A stretch of DNA of 64,000 bases from Chlorogloeopsis sp. ULAP01 (GTDB lineage Bacteria; Cyanobacteriota; Cyanobacteriia; Cyanobacteriales; Nostocaceae): NCBI RefSeq assembly GCF_030381805.1, contig NZ_JAUDRH010000005.1, forward strand, positions 248,001 to 312,000, read 5' to 3'. The translations under genes were made by a program, and so were the position numbers. Within the stretch, counting starts at the first letter, position 1. Every line of letters begins with the position of its first letter. Of this stretch, positions 18,601-25,869 are shown in pieces. Under the pieces are notes generated by a model, which was given only the letters and a program-made list of their open reading frames with translations, was not told the DNA's origin and ran no database searches.

Positions 18601-19106
18601 TCGCCGATGCCACACAACTTACCCAGCTATTTCAAAACTTGATTAATAACGCCATCAAGTTCAAGAGCGAACTGACACCACAAATTGAAATTGGGGTAAC
18701 TAGGGTAGAAGGCAGAGGGCAGGAGGTAGAAGATAGAGGGCAGGAGGCAGTTGCTATGAAACAAGTTTCATCACCAAAGATGAAAGAGGTTTTTTCTCCT
18801 ACACCCCTAAACCCTTATACCCCTATACCCTCTCCCCCACTCCCCCACTCATCCTCTTCACTCCCAGAATGGCTCTTTTGGGTGCGCGATAATGGTATTG
18901 GGATTGAAGCTCAGTATCGCGATCGCATTTTTGTCATTTTTCAGCGTTTGCACGCTAGAGGCAAATATCCCGGTACCGGCATTGGCTTGGCAATTTGTAA
19001 GAAAATTGTCGAACGTCATGGTGGGCGCATCTGGGTAGAGTCAGAAGTAGGGCAAGGTGCCACCTTCTACTTCACAATTCCGGATAGGATAGGTACGACA
19101 TCGTGA
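15639..19106 (+). CDS. Multi-PAS/GAF sensor histidine kinase with a repeat-derived insert in its ATPase domain
   Basis: A 1155-aa soluble kinase. The order is GAF (about residues 25-170), four PAS/PAC domains (about 185-300, 310-430, 435-560, 565-690; each ends in an ISDRKQ- or ITERKQ-like PAC motif), a second GAF (about 705-860), HisKA with the phosphorylatable His889 in YVASHDLQEPLRM, and HATPase_c (N box NLINNAIKFKSE, G1 DNGIGIE, G2 GTGIGLAICKKIVERHGG). Between N box and G1, residues about 1022-1077 are a low-complexity segment (EGRGQEVEDRGQEAV ... PTPLNPYTPIPSPPLPHSS) encoded by DNA of the intergenic repeat type. The H-box is like those of cyanobacterial phytochrome-type kinases. Stop overlaps the start of the response regulator by four bases, so it is probably its partner. 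Signal is unknown. Confidence 0.92.
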   Translation: MSALPIDRERARLAVLRQYQILDTEPEATFDNLVQLAVLICGTSIACINFIDEHRQWLKAKVGWNFTELSREIGMCSACIQQHDVLIVSDTLAEPQWRKNSIVASPFNVRFYAGVPLFAPEGQAIATLCVMDREPRQLNPQQVSALQALGRQVMTQLEMRRDVISLQQVEEQHQLAEARLRHLLSASPAVIYSCQPSGDFSATFISDNVSSILGYNHREFTENTSFWVEHIHPEDAASVLANLATLFEQGHHTHEYRFQHQDGSYRWVRDEMTLVRDSFGEPLEIVGYWINISDRKQTEQALQASEARLRLAMEVAGMGTWDWNLLTQRLSWSANLEQLFEMEVGSFDGRSETFIKLLHPQDRDRVLDAIIRAIEEKEDSYLDLEFRFVLPNGKIRWAATKGHVICDTTGKPIQIAGIDLDITKPKQAELALRESERRYATLAQAVPVGIFRTDAQGSFVYVNERWREITGLSFQDALGEDWILALHPDDQERVASGWYQWVNTVSLDATCLLPFQSEYRFQRDDGAVFWVFGQAVAERENGCKITGFVGTITDITERKQAEAGLLKSEERLQLVIDAINDAIWDWDIVYNNCFCSKRFYQFLGLPPKEEQRHFYEFFYQLVHLQDRERFAELLYQHLELNQPCQMEVRLRQINGSYNWFLIRGKAIRDARGHPLRMLGALSDISERKRAEEELRHQNQRSQLLAEITLKIRQSLRTEEILQTTVTEIQKLLNSDRVLIFQLGRDGWGTVVQEAVVPDCSSILAQKLVEQCFYEDYQEAYRQGRIHVVPNIATANLHPCHREFLENLSVKAHIVVPIIVRDTLWGLLIAQQCVEPRDWNRFEIDLLQQLANQIGIALSQAQLLEQEVRQREELARSNTELEQFAYVASHDLQEPLRMVTSYLQLLERKYKSKLDSKADEFIAYAVDGASRMQILINDLLRFSRISTRAQPFETINCNLILEQAIANLKVAIAESGAIITHTEALPQVIADATQLTQLFQNLINNAIKFKSELTPQIEIGVTRVEGRGQEVEDRGQEAVAMKQVSSPKMKEVFSPTPLNPYTPIPSPPLPHSSSSLPEWLFWVRDNGIGIEAQYRDRIFVIFQRLHARGKYPGTGIGLAICKKIVERHGGRIWVESEVGQGATFYFTIPDRIGTTS
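18700..18868 (+). repeat. In-frame low-complexity repeat insert in the kinase gene
   Basis: A tandem of about 21 bp (GTAGAAGGCAGAGGGCAGGA and GTAGAAGATAGAGGGCAGGA) is followed by pyrimidine-rich blocks (ACCCCTAAACCCTTATACCC, TCTCCCCCACTCCCCCACTC). The composition matches spacer repeats elsewhere in the window, for example 34393-34450. It lies exactly between the ATPase N box and G1 box and keeps the frame. Confidence 0.75.
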
Positions 19107-19549
19107 ATACTCCAACAGACATCATGCCTATTGAGGTTTTGTTAGTAGAAGACAATCCTGGTGATGTAGAATTAACCAAAATAGCTCTAGAAGATAGCAA
19201 AATTTCTGTCAACTTGAGTGTGGTTGAGGATGGTGTAGAAGCGATCGCGTTTCTGCGCAAAGAAGATAAATATGCTGATGTACCCCACCCTGATATTGTC
19301 TTACTCGACTTAAATTTGCCCAAAAAAGATGGTAGAGAAGTACTAGCAGAAATCAAGGCAGATGAAACTCTCAAGCGAATACCTGTAGTAGTTTTAACAA
19401 CTTCTCAGGCTGAAGAAGATGTTTTAAAAGTCTACAGCCTCGCAGCTAACTGCTACATCACCAAGCCTGTAGACTTCGACCAATTCGTTAAAATCGTACA
19501 ATCCATAGAAAGCTTTTGGTTTACTATTGTCAAACTGCCATCGGAGTGA
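19103..19549 (+). CDS. CheY-like response regulator (Rcp1 type)
   Basis: A 148-aa stand-alone receiver domain. The acidic pocket is in VLLVEDNPGDVE, the phospho-acceptor Asp in DIVLLDLNLPKKDG, the switch Thr in VVVLTTSQAEED and the lysine in CYITKPVDFDQF. The tail IVQSIESFWFTIVKLP is characteristic of Rcp1-like regulators that serve phytochrome-type kinases; this is a family association. It has no output domain, so it likely acts by protein contact. Start is the GTG at 19103 within a four-base GTGA overlap with the kinase stop, which suggests translational coupling; the ATG at 19124 is the alternative. Confidence 0.93.
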   Translation: MNTPTDIMPIEVLLVEDNPGDVELTKIALEDSKISVNLSVVEDGVEAIAFLRKEDKYADVPHPDIVLLDLNLPKKDGREVLAEIKADETLKRIPVVVLTTSQAEEDVLKVYSLAANCYITKPVDFDQFVKIVQSIESFWFTIVKLPSE

Positions 19550-19634
19550 AGAGTAGGGACTAGGGACTAGGGTATTAATAAGCTACTAACTACTAACCAC
19601 TATCCATTGACAAATGACCAATGACTAATAACTA
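19550..19634. repeat. Low-complexity intergenic repeat
   Basis: GGGACTAGGGACTAGGG is followed by CTAACTACTAACCACTATCC and by GACAAATGACCAATGACTAA. The same word family recurs at 23230-23330, 34393-34500, 39105-39220, 41270-41350, 42330-42400 and 57700-57785. The ATG at 19635 of the next gene lies at its edge. Confidence 0.75.
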
Positions 19635-21908
19635 ATGACTAAAATGGCAGAACAACCGCTCAAAATTTTGTTGGTTGAAGACAATCCCGCTGATATCCGT
19701 CTGTTGCAGGAATTTTTGTGGGAAGTCACTTCTGCGCAGTTTCAATTAATATCAGTTGAAAAACTTGATGAGGCATTAGAGATTCTCAAGCAAAAAAGCT
19801 TTGATGTGATTCTGTTGGATCTCTCACTACCAGATAGCCAAGGGTTGGAAACATTTCTCAAAATTCATCTGCAAGTACCAGCGATTCCAATTATTGTCCT
19901 GACAGGCTTAGATGATGAAAATTTAGCTACAAGGGCGATGCAAGAAGGAGCGCAGGATTATTTAATCAAAGGACAAGTAAATGGAGACTTGTTGGTGCGC
20001 TGTATGCGTTATGCTATTGAGCGACAACGGATAGAAGAAGCACTGCGGCAAAGTGAGGAGAGATTTCGGGTAGCATTAAAAAACTCTCCGATCATTGTTT
20101 CTACTCAAGACAAGGAACTCTGTTATACGTGGGTTTATAATACCTCACCAGGTGTTGTAGATGAGGGAATTATCGGTAAACGGGACTTAGATTTGATTGC
20201 TCCCGATCAAGTGCAACGTCTGTTAGAAATTAAACAACGTGTACTTTCTACTGGAGTCGGCACTAGAGAAGAAGTATTTATTACTACAGCGCAAGGAACT
20301 CGATATTACGATTTAACTGTAGAGCCGTTGCGCAATGAAGCACAAGAAGTAGTGGGAATAACCTGCGCCAGTATTGACATTAGCGATCGCAAGCTAGCAG
20401 AAGAAAAAATCCGCGAGCAAGCAGCTTTGCTGAATGTGACAACAGATGCAATTCTGGTGCGAGATTTAGAAAACAAAATTATATTTTGGAATAGAGGTGC
20501 AGAAAATCTTTACGGTTGGCGTGCAGAAGAAGTTTACGGTAAAGATGCCACTGAACTTTTATATAATGATGAACTGCCGTCAGAAGTAGGAACGGCGCTG
20601 TTGACGGTGATTGCCAAAGGTAAATGGCAGGGCGAGTTAACTAAAGTTACTAAAACAGGCAAAGAAATTTTGGTTGCCAGCCGTTGGACTTTAGTTTGTC
20701 AACAAGACGGTTCTCCCAAATCTATTCTTACTGTTGATACTGATATCACTGAGAAAAAACAACTAGAAACACAATTATTTCGCACTCAACGTCTAGAAAG
20801 CATTGGTACTCTTGCCAGTGGTATTGCTCACGATCTGAATAATATCCTTACACCAATCCTGGCAGTAGCTCAATTACTACCAATTAAATTTCCCGATCTG
20901 TATTCGGAACACGAACACCTGTTAGAAATACTAGAAGACAGTGCTAGACGCGGTGCCGATTTAGTTAAGCAGGTTTTGTCATTTGCGCGGGGTGTTGAAG
21001 GCAAGCGCATGACTTTGCAAGTCAAGCACCTAATTAAAGAAGTTGTTAAGATTGTTAAACAAACTTTCCCCAAATCTATCGAAGTTGTTATGGATTTACC
21101 GCAAAACCTGTGGACGGTTTGCGGAGATAGTACGCAACTGCATCAAGTATTGATGAATCTTTGCGTTAATGCCCGTGATGCAATGCCGGGTGGTGGTATT
21201 TTGACAATTACTGCCGAAAACCTCGTCATTGATGAAAATTATGCTCGGATGCATTTAGAAGCCAAAGTAGGCTCTTACGCTGTTATTACTATTAGCGATA
21301 ATGGTGTTGGCATTCCTCCAGAAATTTTAGAGAGAATTTTTGAGCCATTCTTTACCACCAAAGAATTGGGTAAAGGTACAGGTTTAGGACTTTCCACTGT
21401 CATTGGCATTGTCAAAAGCCACGGTGGATTTGTCAATGTGTACAGTGAAGTCGGGCATGGAACCAGCTTTAAAATTTACTTGCCAGCAGCACAGGAAACT
21501 GAAACAGAGTTAGTTCAAGAACTAGAACCACTGGCAGGTAAGGGAGAATTAATTATGGTTGTGGATGATGAGCCTGCTATTCAAGAGATTACTAAAGCAT
21601 CGCTAGAGGCTTATAACTACCAGACATTAATCGCTAGTGATGGAATTGAAGCGATCGCGCTGTACGCCCAAAATCGAAATAAAATCAGTGTTGTGCTGAT
21701 GGATATGATGTTGCCATCACTCGATGGGATTACCGCTATTCGTACTTTACAAAAAATTAATCCATCAGTAAAAATTGTTGCCACAAGCGGATTGATGTCT
21801 AATAGTAAATTAGCTGAAGCAGCCACTTTCGGGGCTAAAACATTTTTATCAAAACCTTATACTGTTAAGGAATTATTGCTAACTTTACAGAAGGTGCTTA
21901 GTTCATAA
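19635..21908 (+). CDS. Hybrid sensor histidine kinase with N- and C-terminal receivers
   Basis: A 757-aa soluble protein with the order receiver (about 8-125, LLVEDNPADIRLLQEFL, Asp in DVILLDLSLPDS), PAS (about 145-255), PAS (about 265-375, FWNRGAENLYGW), HisKA with His399 in LASGIAHDLNNILTP, HATPase_c (DNGVGIPPEILERIFEPFF, TGLGLSTVIGIVKSHGG) and a terminal receiver (about 635-755, MVVDDEPAIQEIT, Asp in VVLMDMMLPSLDG). The HDLNN H-box belongs to the NtrB-like group. The N-terminal receiver lets it take phosphate from another kinase, perhaps the one encoded upstream. The ATG at 19635 arises at the edge of an intergenic repeat, so the ATG at 19644 (MAEQPLKILLVEDNP) may be the true start. No DNA-binding output. 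Confidence 0.92.
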   Translation: MTKMAEQPLKILLVEDNPADIRLLQEFLWEVTSAQFQLISVEKLDEALEILKQKSFDVILLDLSLPDSQGLETFLKIHLQVPAIPIIVLTGLDDENLATRAMQEGAQDYLIKGQVNGDLLVRCMRYAIERQRIEEALRQSEERFRVALKNSPIIVSTQDKELCYTWVYNTSPGVVDEGIIGKRDLDLIAPDQVQRLLEIKQRVLSTGVGTREEVFITTAQGTRYYDLTVEPLRNEAQEVVGITCASIDISDRKLAEEKIREQAALLNVTTDAILVRDLENKIIFWNRGAENLYGWRAEEVYGKDATELLYNDELPSEVGTALLTVIAKGKWQGELTKVTKTGKEILVASRWTLVCQQDGSPKSILTVDTDITEKKQLETQLFRTQRLESIGTLASGIAHDLNNILTPILAVAQLLPIKFPDLYSEHEHLLEILEDSARRGADLVKQVLSFARGVEGKRMTLQVKHLIKEVVKIVKQTFPKSIEVVMDLPQNLWTVCGDSTQLHQVLMNLCVNARDAMPGGGILTITAENLVIDENYARMHLEAKVGSYAVITISDNGVGIPPEILERIFEPFFTTKELGKGTGLGLSTVIGIVKSHGGFVNVYSEVGHGTSFKIYLPAAQETETELVQELEPLAGKGELIMVVDDEPAIQEITKASLEAYNYQTLIASDGIEAIALYAQNRNKISVVLMDMMLPSLDGITAIRTLQKINPSVKIVATSGLMSNSKLAEAATFGAKTFLSKPYTVKELLLTLQKVLSS

Positions 21909-22233
21909 TTGATGTTTTCGCTCTGTTATAGTGGAATACTAGCAATTTTAGATACTTCGAGAAGCTCAGTACAAGTTTTGGGTGTTGAATTTTGGATTTT
22001 GAAACAATACTTCCGCATGGCAATTTAGTATAATCCATAAATTTTTTAGACATACGTACACCGCAGGCATTCCCGCAGGGTAATTTCGTGTCTCTACATT
22101 TTCTGCGTTTGGATCAGCGTTTTAGTGAAATGACGTAACACAAATAAAATAATATGTTGTTAAAAGCTCTTGGTTGATTACCAAAAACAAATTGACTCGT
22201 TACCAGGTGGGATAAAGTATTCTGTTCAATTAG
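21909..22233. other. 325-bp spacer between convergent genes
   Basis: AT-rich with a short repeat fragment (ACTTCGAGAAGCTCAGTACA at about 21954-21973) and another GC-rich scrap at 22060-22100. No clear terminator and no coding frame. Confidence 0.45.
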
Positions 22234-22620
22234 TTACTTGAGGTTCCACATCTGTCTTTTAATCAGCCATTCCCCAGAGTTCTCTTTGTGGAGAAGCCAG
22301 GTTTTCGTAGCTTTGAATGAATTCGTTGTCCCGTCAGCGTGGGTGATAGTGGTTATATCGATGTGTACGATTCCGTATATCCATTGATCGTCGAGCTGTA
22401 AAACATCAATGGGTTTAGATTGGATACTCCATTTTGCGATATCATAATCTTTCTGCTCACTTTTTGAAATCTCGACTGGGCCGTACTCAGGCTCTGAGCC
22501 TGGTGGAATCCGAATCGCGTCTTTTGCAAATAGCTTTTGATAGGCTTTTGAGTCGCTGGCGTTAACGGCTGCCTGATATTTCTCACACATCGCCTTAACA
22601 ACCTCGTTCACATCAGTCAT
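22234..22620 (-). CDS. NTF2/SnoaL-like protein of unknown function
   Basis: A 128-aa protein with the cone-shaped NTF2-like pattern. An N-terminal helix (VVKAMCEKYQAAVNASDSKA) is followed by YQKLFAKDAIRIPPGSEPEY, then strands ending in a typical SnoaL/DUF4440 close, TKTWLLHKENSGEWLIKRQM. Members of this fold include small-molecule isomerases and ketosteroid-like binding proteins, and many have no known activity. Its ATG overlaps the end of the GAF gene by eight bases, so the two are co-translated. No signal peptide. Function not assignable. Confidence 0.8.
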   Translation of the reverse strand: MTDVNEVVKAMCEKYQAAVNASDSKAYQKLFAKDAIRIPPGSEPEYGPVEISKSEQKDYDIAKWSIQSKPIDVLQLDDQWIYGIVHIDITTITHADGTTNSFKATKTWLLHKENSGEWLIKRQMWNLK

Positions 22621-23227
22621 AAGTTTGCATCTCCTGATTTACAACGTACCTAACCACCAACGGTGTTAGTTCACTTTCAAGTTTAGTGATAATGGCACGA
22701 TCAAATTTTGACCAAACTCGCTTTTGACCGAAGATAGCTGGCTGTAAAATACCCCATAATTGCCCATCTTGACATAAGTGAGCATGAATTAAAGCTTTAT
22801 GTCCAAATTGTTTACGTTCAAATTCTTTATTTACTACCTCTGGATTTGCGGTTTCTACATCTTCAACATAAATAGAAGGATCAGTTCTGATTGCAGCAGC
22901 AAACATTGGATCTTCTTTTGTTAATGAATCTGGTTCTAATTTCCATTCAGAGTCTATAACTTCTGGAATTTCCCGACTACGCCGCCAACAATAGGGAACT
23001 TTGCCAAGCTTAGTTTGAGGATTTCGTATATAAAGAAAACAGCGATCGCACTGCAATATTTCTCCAAGAACTGGAACTAAGGCACTAAAGACAGAATCTG
23101 GTTCAGTGTGAGTGTCGAGAATGTTTCTTATGGCTTTGGGTAGAGTTAAATCAGTCATTGACAAATTTGTGAGTTTTTTGAGTATCTTCTCAATCATCTG
23201 CAATTGAAAACATCGCTCCAGCGACAT
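22613..23227 (-). CDS. GAF domain protein
   Basis: A 204-aa protein dominated by one GAF domain (about residues 45-195: ALVPVLGEILQCDRCFLYIR, then FGHKALIHAHLCQDGQLWGI). Such domains bind small ligands or bilins. A cysteine is present in the LQCDRC segment, but the surrounding sequence is not the canonical chromophore Cys-His context, so bilin binding is not claimed. There is no kinase or cyclase output, so it may be a stand-alone sensor or adaptor working with nearby histidine kinases. Starts at 23227 (an in-frame ATG follows 10 residues in). It overlaps the NTF2-like gene by eight bases and the two form an operon. Confidence 0.82.
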   Translation of the reverse strand: MSLERCFQLQMIEKILKKLTNLSMTDLTLPKAIRNILDTHTEPDSVFSALVPVLGEILQCDRCFLYIRNPQTKLGKVPYCWRRSREIPEVIDSEWKLEPDSLTKEDPMFAAAIRTDPSIYVEDVETANPEVVNKEFERKQFGHKALIHAHLCQDGQLWGILQPAIFGQKRVWSKFDRAIITKLESELTPLVVRYVVNQEMQTYD

Positions 23228-23340
23228 AGGGGATTGGGGAGTGAAGGAGTGGGGGAAATAGGGATAATCCTTATTCCTATTCCCTGTCAGCTGTTTCCTG
23301 TTCCCTGTTTCCTGTAACTTGTACCCAATACCTACTTAGC
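23228..23340. repeat. Low-complexity intergenic repeat
   Basis: Consists of GGGGATTGGGGAGTGAAGGA and then CCTTATTCCTATTCCCTGTC, CTGTTTCCTGTTCCCTGTTT and TACCCAATACC words. It separates the divergently transcribed GAF and rfbB genes. Confidence 0.7.
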
Positions 23341-23381
23341 AGCTAGTATTGTAGTGCTAAAAACAAACAGGAGCGAGTTGC

Positions 23382-24455
23382 ATGAGTCGTCGTTTGTTAG
23401 TAACCGGCGGTGCAGGTTTTATTGGCTCGAATTTTGTGCATCATTGGTGTCAGCATTATCCTAATGACCGAGTGGTAGTATTAGATGCCCTAACTTATGC
23501 GGGAAATCGGGCAAATTTGGCTGGGTTGGAAGAGCAAGAAAATTTTTGCTTTGTGCAAGGAGATATATGCGATCGCTCGTTGGTGGATCGGCTACTCCAA
23601 ACCGAAAATATTGATAATATCGCCCATTTTGCTGCTGAATCTCATGTAGATAGATCTATATTGGGGCCTGGTGCTTTTGTACAAACTAATGTAGTGGGTA
23701 CATACACCCTACTCGAAGCTTTTCGTCAACACTGGCAAGCAAATTCACAGCCTGCTCATTACCGTTTTCTGCACGTTTCTACCGATGAAGTTTATGGTAG
23801 TCTTGGTGCTGACGATCCTGCTTTTAGTGAAACTACTCCTTATGCTCCAAATAGCCCTTATTCAGCATCAAAAGCTGGCAGCGATCACTTAGTTCGTGCC
23901 TACTACCATACCTATGAATTACCAACAATTATTACAAATTGTTCTAATAATTATGGCCCTTATCAATTTCCCGAAAAACTTATTCCTTTAATGTGCATTA
24001 ACACTTTAATGGGTAAACAATTACCAGTGTATGGTGATGGCAAAAATGTTCGAGATTGGCTTTATGTAGGCGATCATTGTAGTGCTTTGGATGTAGTGAT
24101 TAATCGTGGTGTTCCCGGTGAAACTTATAATATCGGCGGTAACAATGAGGTAGAAAATATTAATCTAGTGCGGATGTTATGTCAGTTAATGGATGAATTA
24201 GCAACTGAATTGCCTGTAAATCCTGCCGAGAATTTGATTACTTTTGTTAAAGATAGACCAGGACACGATCGCAGATACGCAATTAATGCTACTAAGATTA
24301 AAAATCAGCTTGGATGGATGCCTTCAGTTACGGTTGCAGAAGGTTTACGATTGACTGTGAAATGGTATCTTACTCACCACGACTGGTGGCAACCTCTTCT
24401 CTCAGAAGAATATCAAGAATATTACCAGAAAAATTATGTTTTCTCTGCTAGTTAA
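23382..24455 (+). CDS. rfbB: dTDP-glucose 4,6-dehydratase
   Basis: Converts dTDP-glucose to dTDP-4-keto-6-deoxyglucose, the entry to dTDP-rhamnose and other deoxysugars of surface polysaccharides. At 357 aa it matches the family. It is an extended short-chain dehydrogenase with TGGAGFIGSNFVHHW (NAD binding), the catalytic STDEVYG segment, YSASKAGSDHL (Tyr-xxx-Lys), and NNYGPYQFPEKLIPL. AGGAGCGAG lies about six bases before the ATG. The companion genes rfbA, rfbC and rfbD are not in this window, so the pathway is dispersed. A 564-bp spacer follows. Confidence 0.95.
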   Translation: MSRRLLVTGGAGFIGSNFVHHWCQHYPNDRVVVLDALTYAGNRANLAGLEEQENFCFVQGDICDRSLVDRLLQTENIDNIAHFAAESHVDRSILGPGAFVQTNVVGTYTLLEAFRQHWQANSQPAHYRFLHVSTDEVYGSLGADDPAFSETTPYAPNSPYSASKAGSDHLVRAYYHTYELPTIITNCSNNYGPYQFPEKLIPLMCINTLMGKQLPVYGDGKNVRDWLYVGDHCSALDVVINRGVPGETYNIGGNNEVENINLVRMLCQLMDELATELPVNPAENLITFVKDRPGHDRRYAINATKIKNQLGWMPSVTVAEGLRLTVKWYLTHHDWWQPLLSEEYQEYYQKNYVFSAS

Positions 24456-24549
24456 AATTTAAGTAATTTGGCACAAATAAGGCTAACTAATTAGGAACTT
24501 TATTTGTCATTATGATTTTCATGCCCTCAAATCTTTAGAAGGATGTAGA

Positions 24550-24570
24550 GACGCGATATAATATCGCGTC
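24550..24570. repeat. Perfect 21-bp palindrome, GTAGAGACGC-type repeat
   Basis: GACGCGATAT, central A, ATATCGCGTC. It is preceded by TGTAGA and belongs with the stem-loops at 10720 and 25832. Confidence 0.7.
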
Positions 24571-24763
24571 TTGACAAAGATTTTGGGATTACGCAAAATC
24601 ATTTATATATATGAAATCAACAATGTCAAATTTTTTGCTACACAACTCAAAAATTTTAATGTTGCATGAAAGTTGCATATGACTTTACGAGGTAAGAATT
24701 TACTGACATCATCAATTTCGAGATTTTTGTTGTCATAGAATTCAACCATTTAAATGCCAGTAT

Positions 24764-24795
24764 AGCCAGTGGAATTAACGCTACTGGCTTTTTTC
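24764..24795 (+). terminator. Rho-independent terminator not attached to a known gene
   Basis: Stem AGCCAGT / ACTGGCT with a 12-nt loop, followed directly by TTTTTCTT. It lies about 310 bp after the rfbB stop, too far to be an obvious end for that gene. Confidence 0.7.
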
Positions 24796-25019
24796 TTGTC
24801 TATATTGTCAATTTACACAATATTTTTTGATTTCACTTTGTGAGCGATCGCTTTGCAGAAAACCTCAAAAATAAGGTGATCGCGTTGTGGGGAAGAGGAG
24901 AGCGATCGCTAATCCTATGATGGCACTATAGGATTGGATTTATTTACACAGTTATACCCTACTCAAAGAATGGGGGTTAACATTCATAAAGTCGCCCTTG
25001 GAGACTTTCAAAACATCCC

Positions 25020-25355
25020 CTAACTTACTGCATATTCTGTAAATTGCCTCATAAAAGGAGACTGAAAACCTAAAACAATATCTTCCTTGGGAAATCCCGC
25101 TGCTACCAAATTAGCAGCGATATCATCCTCTGTACCATTCCACTGGAGCCAAATTTTTCCATTTTTAATATCAATATGGATGATACAACTATGTATCCAG
25201 TTTTGACCTTCCCAACCTACATGAACTATTTGATAATGGTCACGTTCTTTATCAAAAATTTTTTCAACTTCTATATTGCCGTAAGCTGGTTTTTGCTCAC
25301 TATATTCATGTAATATTTCTTGTACAAGCTGGCGATACCGAGTTAATTTATCCAT
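25020..25355 (-). CDS. xisI: XisI-like protein
   Basis: A 111-aa member of the XisI family, first described as a factor needed with XisF and XisH for excision of the fdxN element in heterocysts of Anabaena. The biochemical role is unknown. The signature start MDKLTRYRQLVQEILHEY and the later VGWEGQNWIHSCIIHIDI, WLQWNGTEDDIAANLVAAGF and VLGFQSPFMRQFTEYAV are all present, and the length is full. The ATG overlaps the restored xisH reading frame by 13 bases, the usual xisHI arrangement. No recombinase or excision element is nearby, so here it is an orphan xisHI pair as in many cyanobacteria. Confidence 0.93.
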   Translation of the reverse strand: MDKLTRYRQLVQEILHEYSEQKPAYGNIEVEKIFDKERDHYQIVHVGWEGQNWIHSCIIHIDIKNGKIWLQWNGTEDDIAANLVAAGFPKEDIVLGFQSPFMRQFTEYAVS

Positions 25356-25762
25356 TGGAAAATCACCTCTCGCTCTACATTATAAATCAGCATTTTCACT
25401 TGATTTTCTGCTATCATGTCTTTGGGAAAATCAAGCTAAAAAAATGTTTTATAAGTTGTTAAAGGCACTGCTAAATATAAAATACGCTCTGGTTGTACCC
25501 TTCTCAATGCACCTCGATAATTAATAAACTGTCCTAATGCTGTATGAAATTCTGAGATAGCAGACGATTTCTGTAAAAAACTTTTAACTTCGACTGCTAT
25601 TTTGTGTCCTTGGCATTCTGCGGCAATCAGTCTTTGTGCAGCTAAATCAATCGAAAGATTAACTCCTCCCACGCTAATTGTGAGTGGATCGTTAGTAATT
25701 TGCCAACCGTCTTTCTCTAAAGCTGTTTTGACAACTTCATGAAAAACATCTTTAGGAGACAT
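25343..25762 (-). pseudogene. xisH: XisH interrupted by one in-frame TAG
   Basis: From ATG 25762 the frame encodes 108 residues (MSPKDVFHEVVKTALEKDGW, then AECQGHKIAVEVKSFLQKSS and ILYLAVPLTTYKTFF) and stops at TAG (25438-25436). The same frame continues LDFPKDMIAENQVKMLIYNV and EREVIFQWIN, ending at TAA 25345-25343, so the full protein would be 139 codons long, the normal XisH length. The stop sits where a glutamine (CAG) is usual. XisH has a nuclease-like core (the VEVKS strand) but its role is unresolved. The truncated form lacks about 30 C-terminal residues. It may be a recent nonsense mutation, a suppressed stop or a sequence error. Confidence 0.85.
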
Positions 25763-25831
25763 ACTTATAGAATAAGTATATTTCTAATTTTCGTGCCGTT
25801 GCATTGTTTGTCATCAGTAAAACAGTTGGGG

Positions 25832-25863
25832 AAATAGAGACGTTCTAGAGAACGCCTCTATTT
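25832..25863 (-). terminator. Long hairpin downstream of chlH
   Basis: Arms AAATAGAGACGTTCT and AGAACGCCTCTATTT pair over 15 bp with one G-T pair and a two-base centre. It begins seven bases beyond the chlH stop. No U-tract follows, so it may be a processing or RNA-stabilising stem rather than a classical terminator. It belongs to the GTAGAGACGC repeat group. Confidence 0.6.
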
Positions 25864-25869
25864 TGAGGG

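Larger units (their letters stand above)
24456..25019. other. 564-bp spacer with a palindrome and an orphan terminator
   Basis: Holds a perfect 21-bp palindrome (24550-24570), a direct repeat of GTTGCAT (24661 and 24672), a strong hairpin-T terminator (24764-24795) and two GCGATCGC sites (24842 and 24902). The stretch 24600-24763 has no gene, yet ends in the terminator, so a small RNA is possible. Confidence 0.5.

Noticed and set aside
19550..19634. CRISPR array from tandem-looking repeats in spacers
   Set aside because: The repeats are short, degenerate words without regular spacers or equal spacing, and no cas genes are in the window.
22613..23227. Bilin-binding GAF protein (cyanobacteriochrome)
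   Set aside because: Cysteines are present but the Cys-His chromophore pocket motif is not visible.
24456..25019. Excision element associated with xisHI
   Set aside because: No recombinase, no pair of direct repeats near nif genes and no element border were found; xisHI pairs are often orphan.
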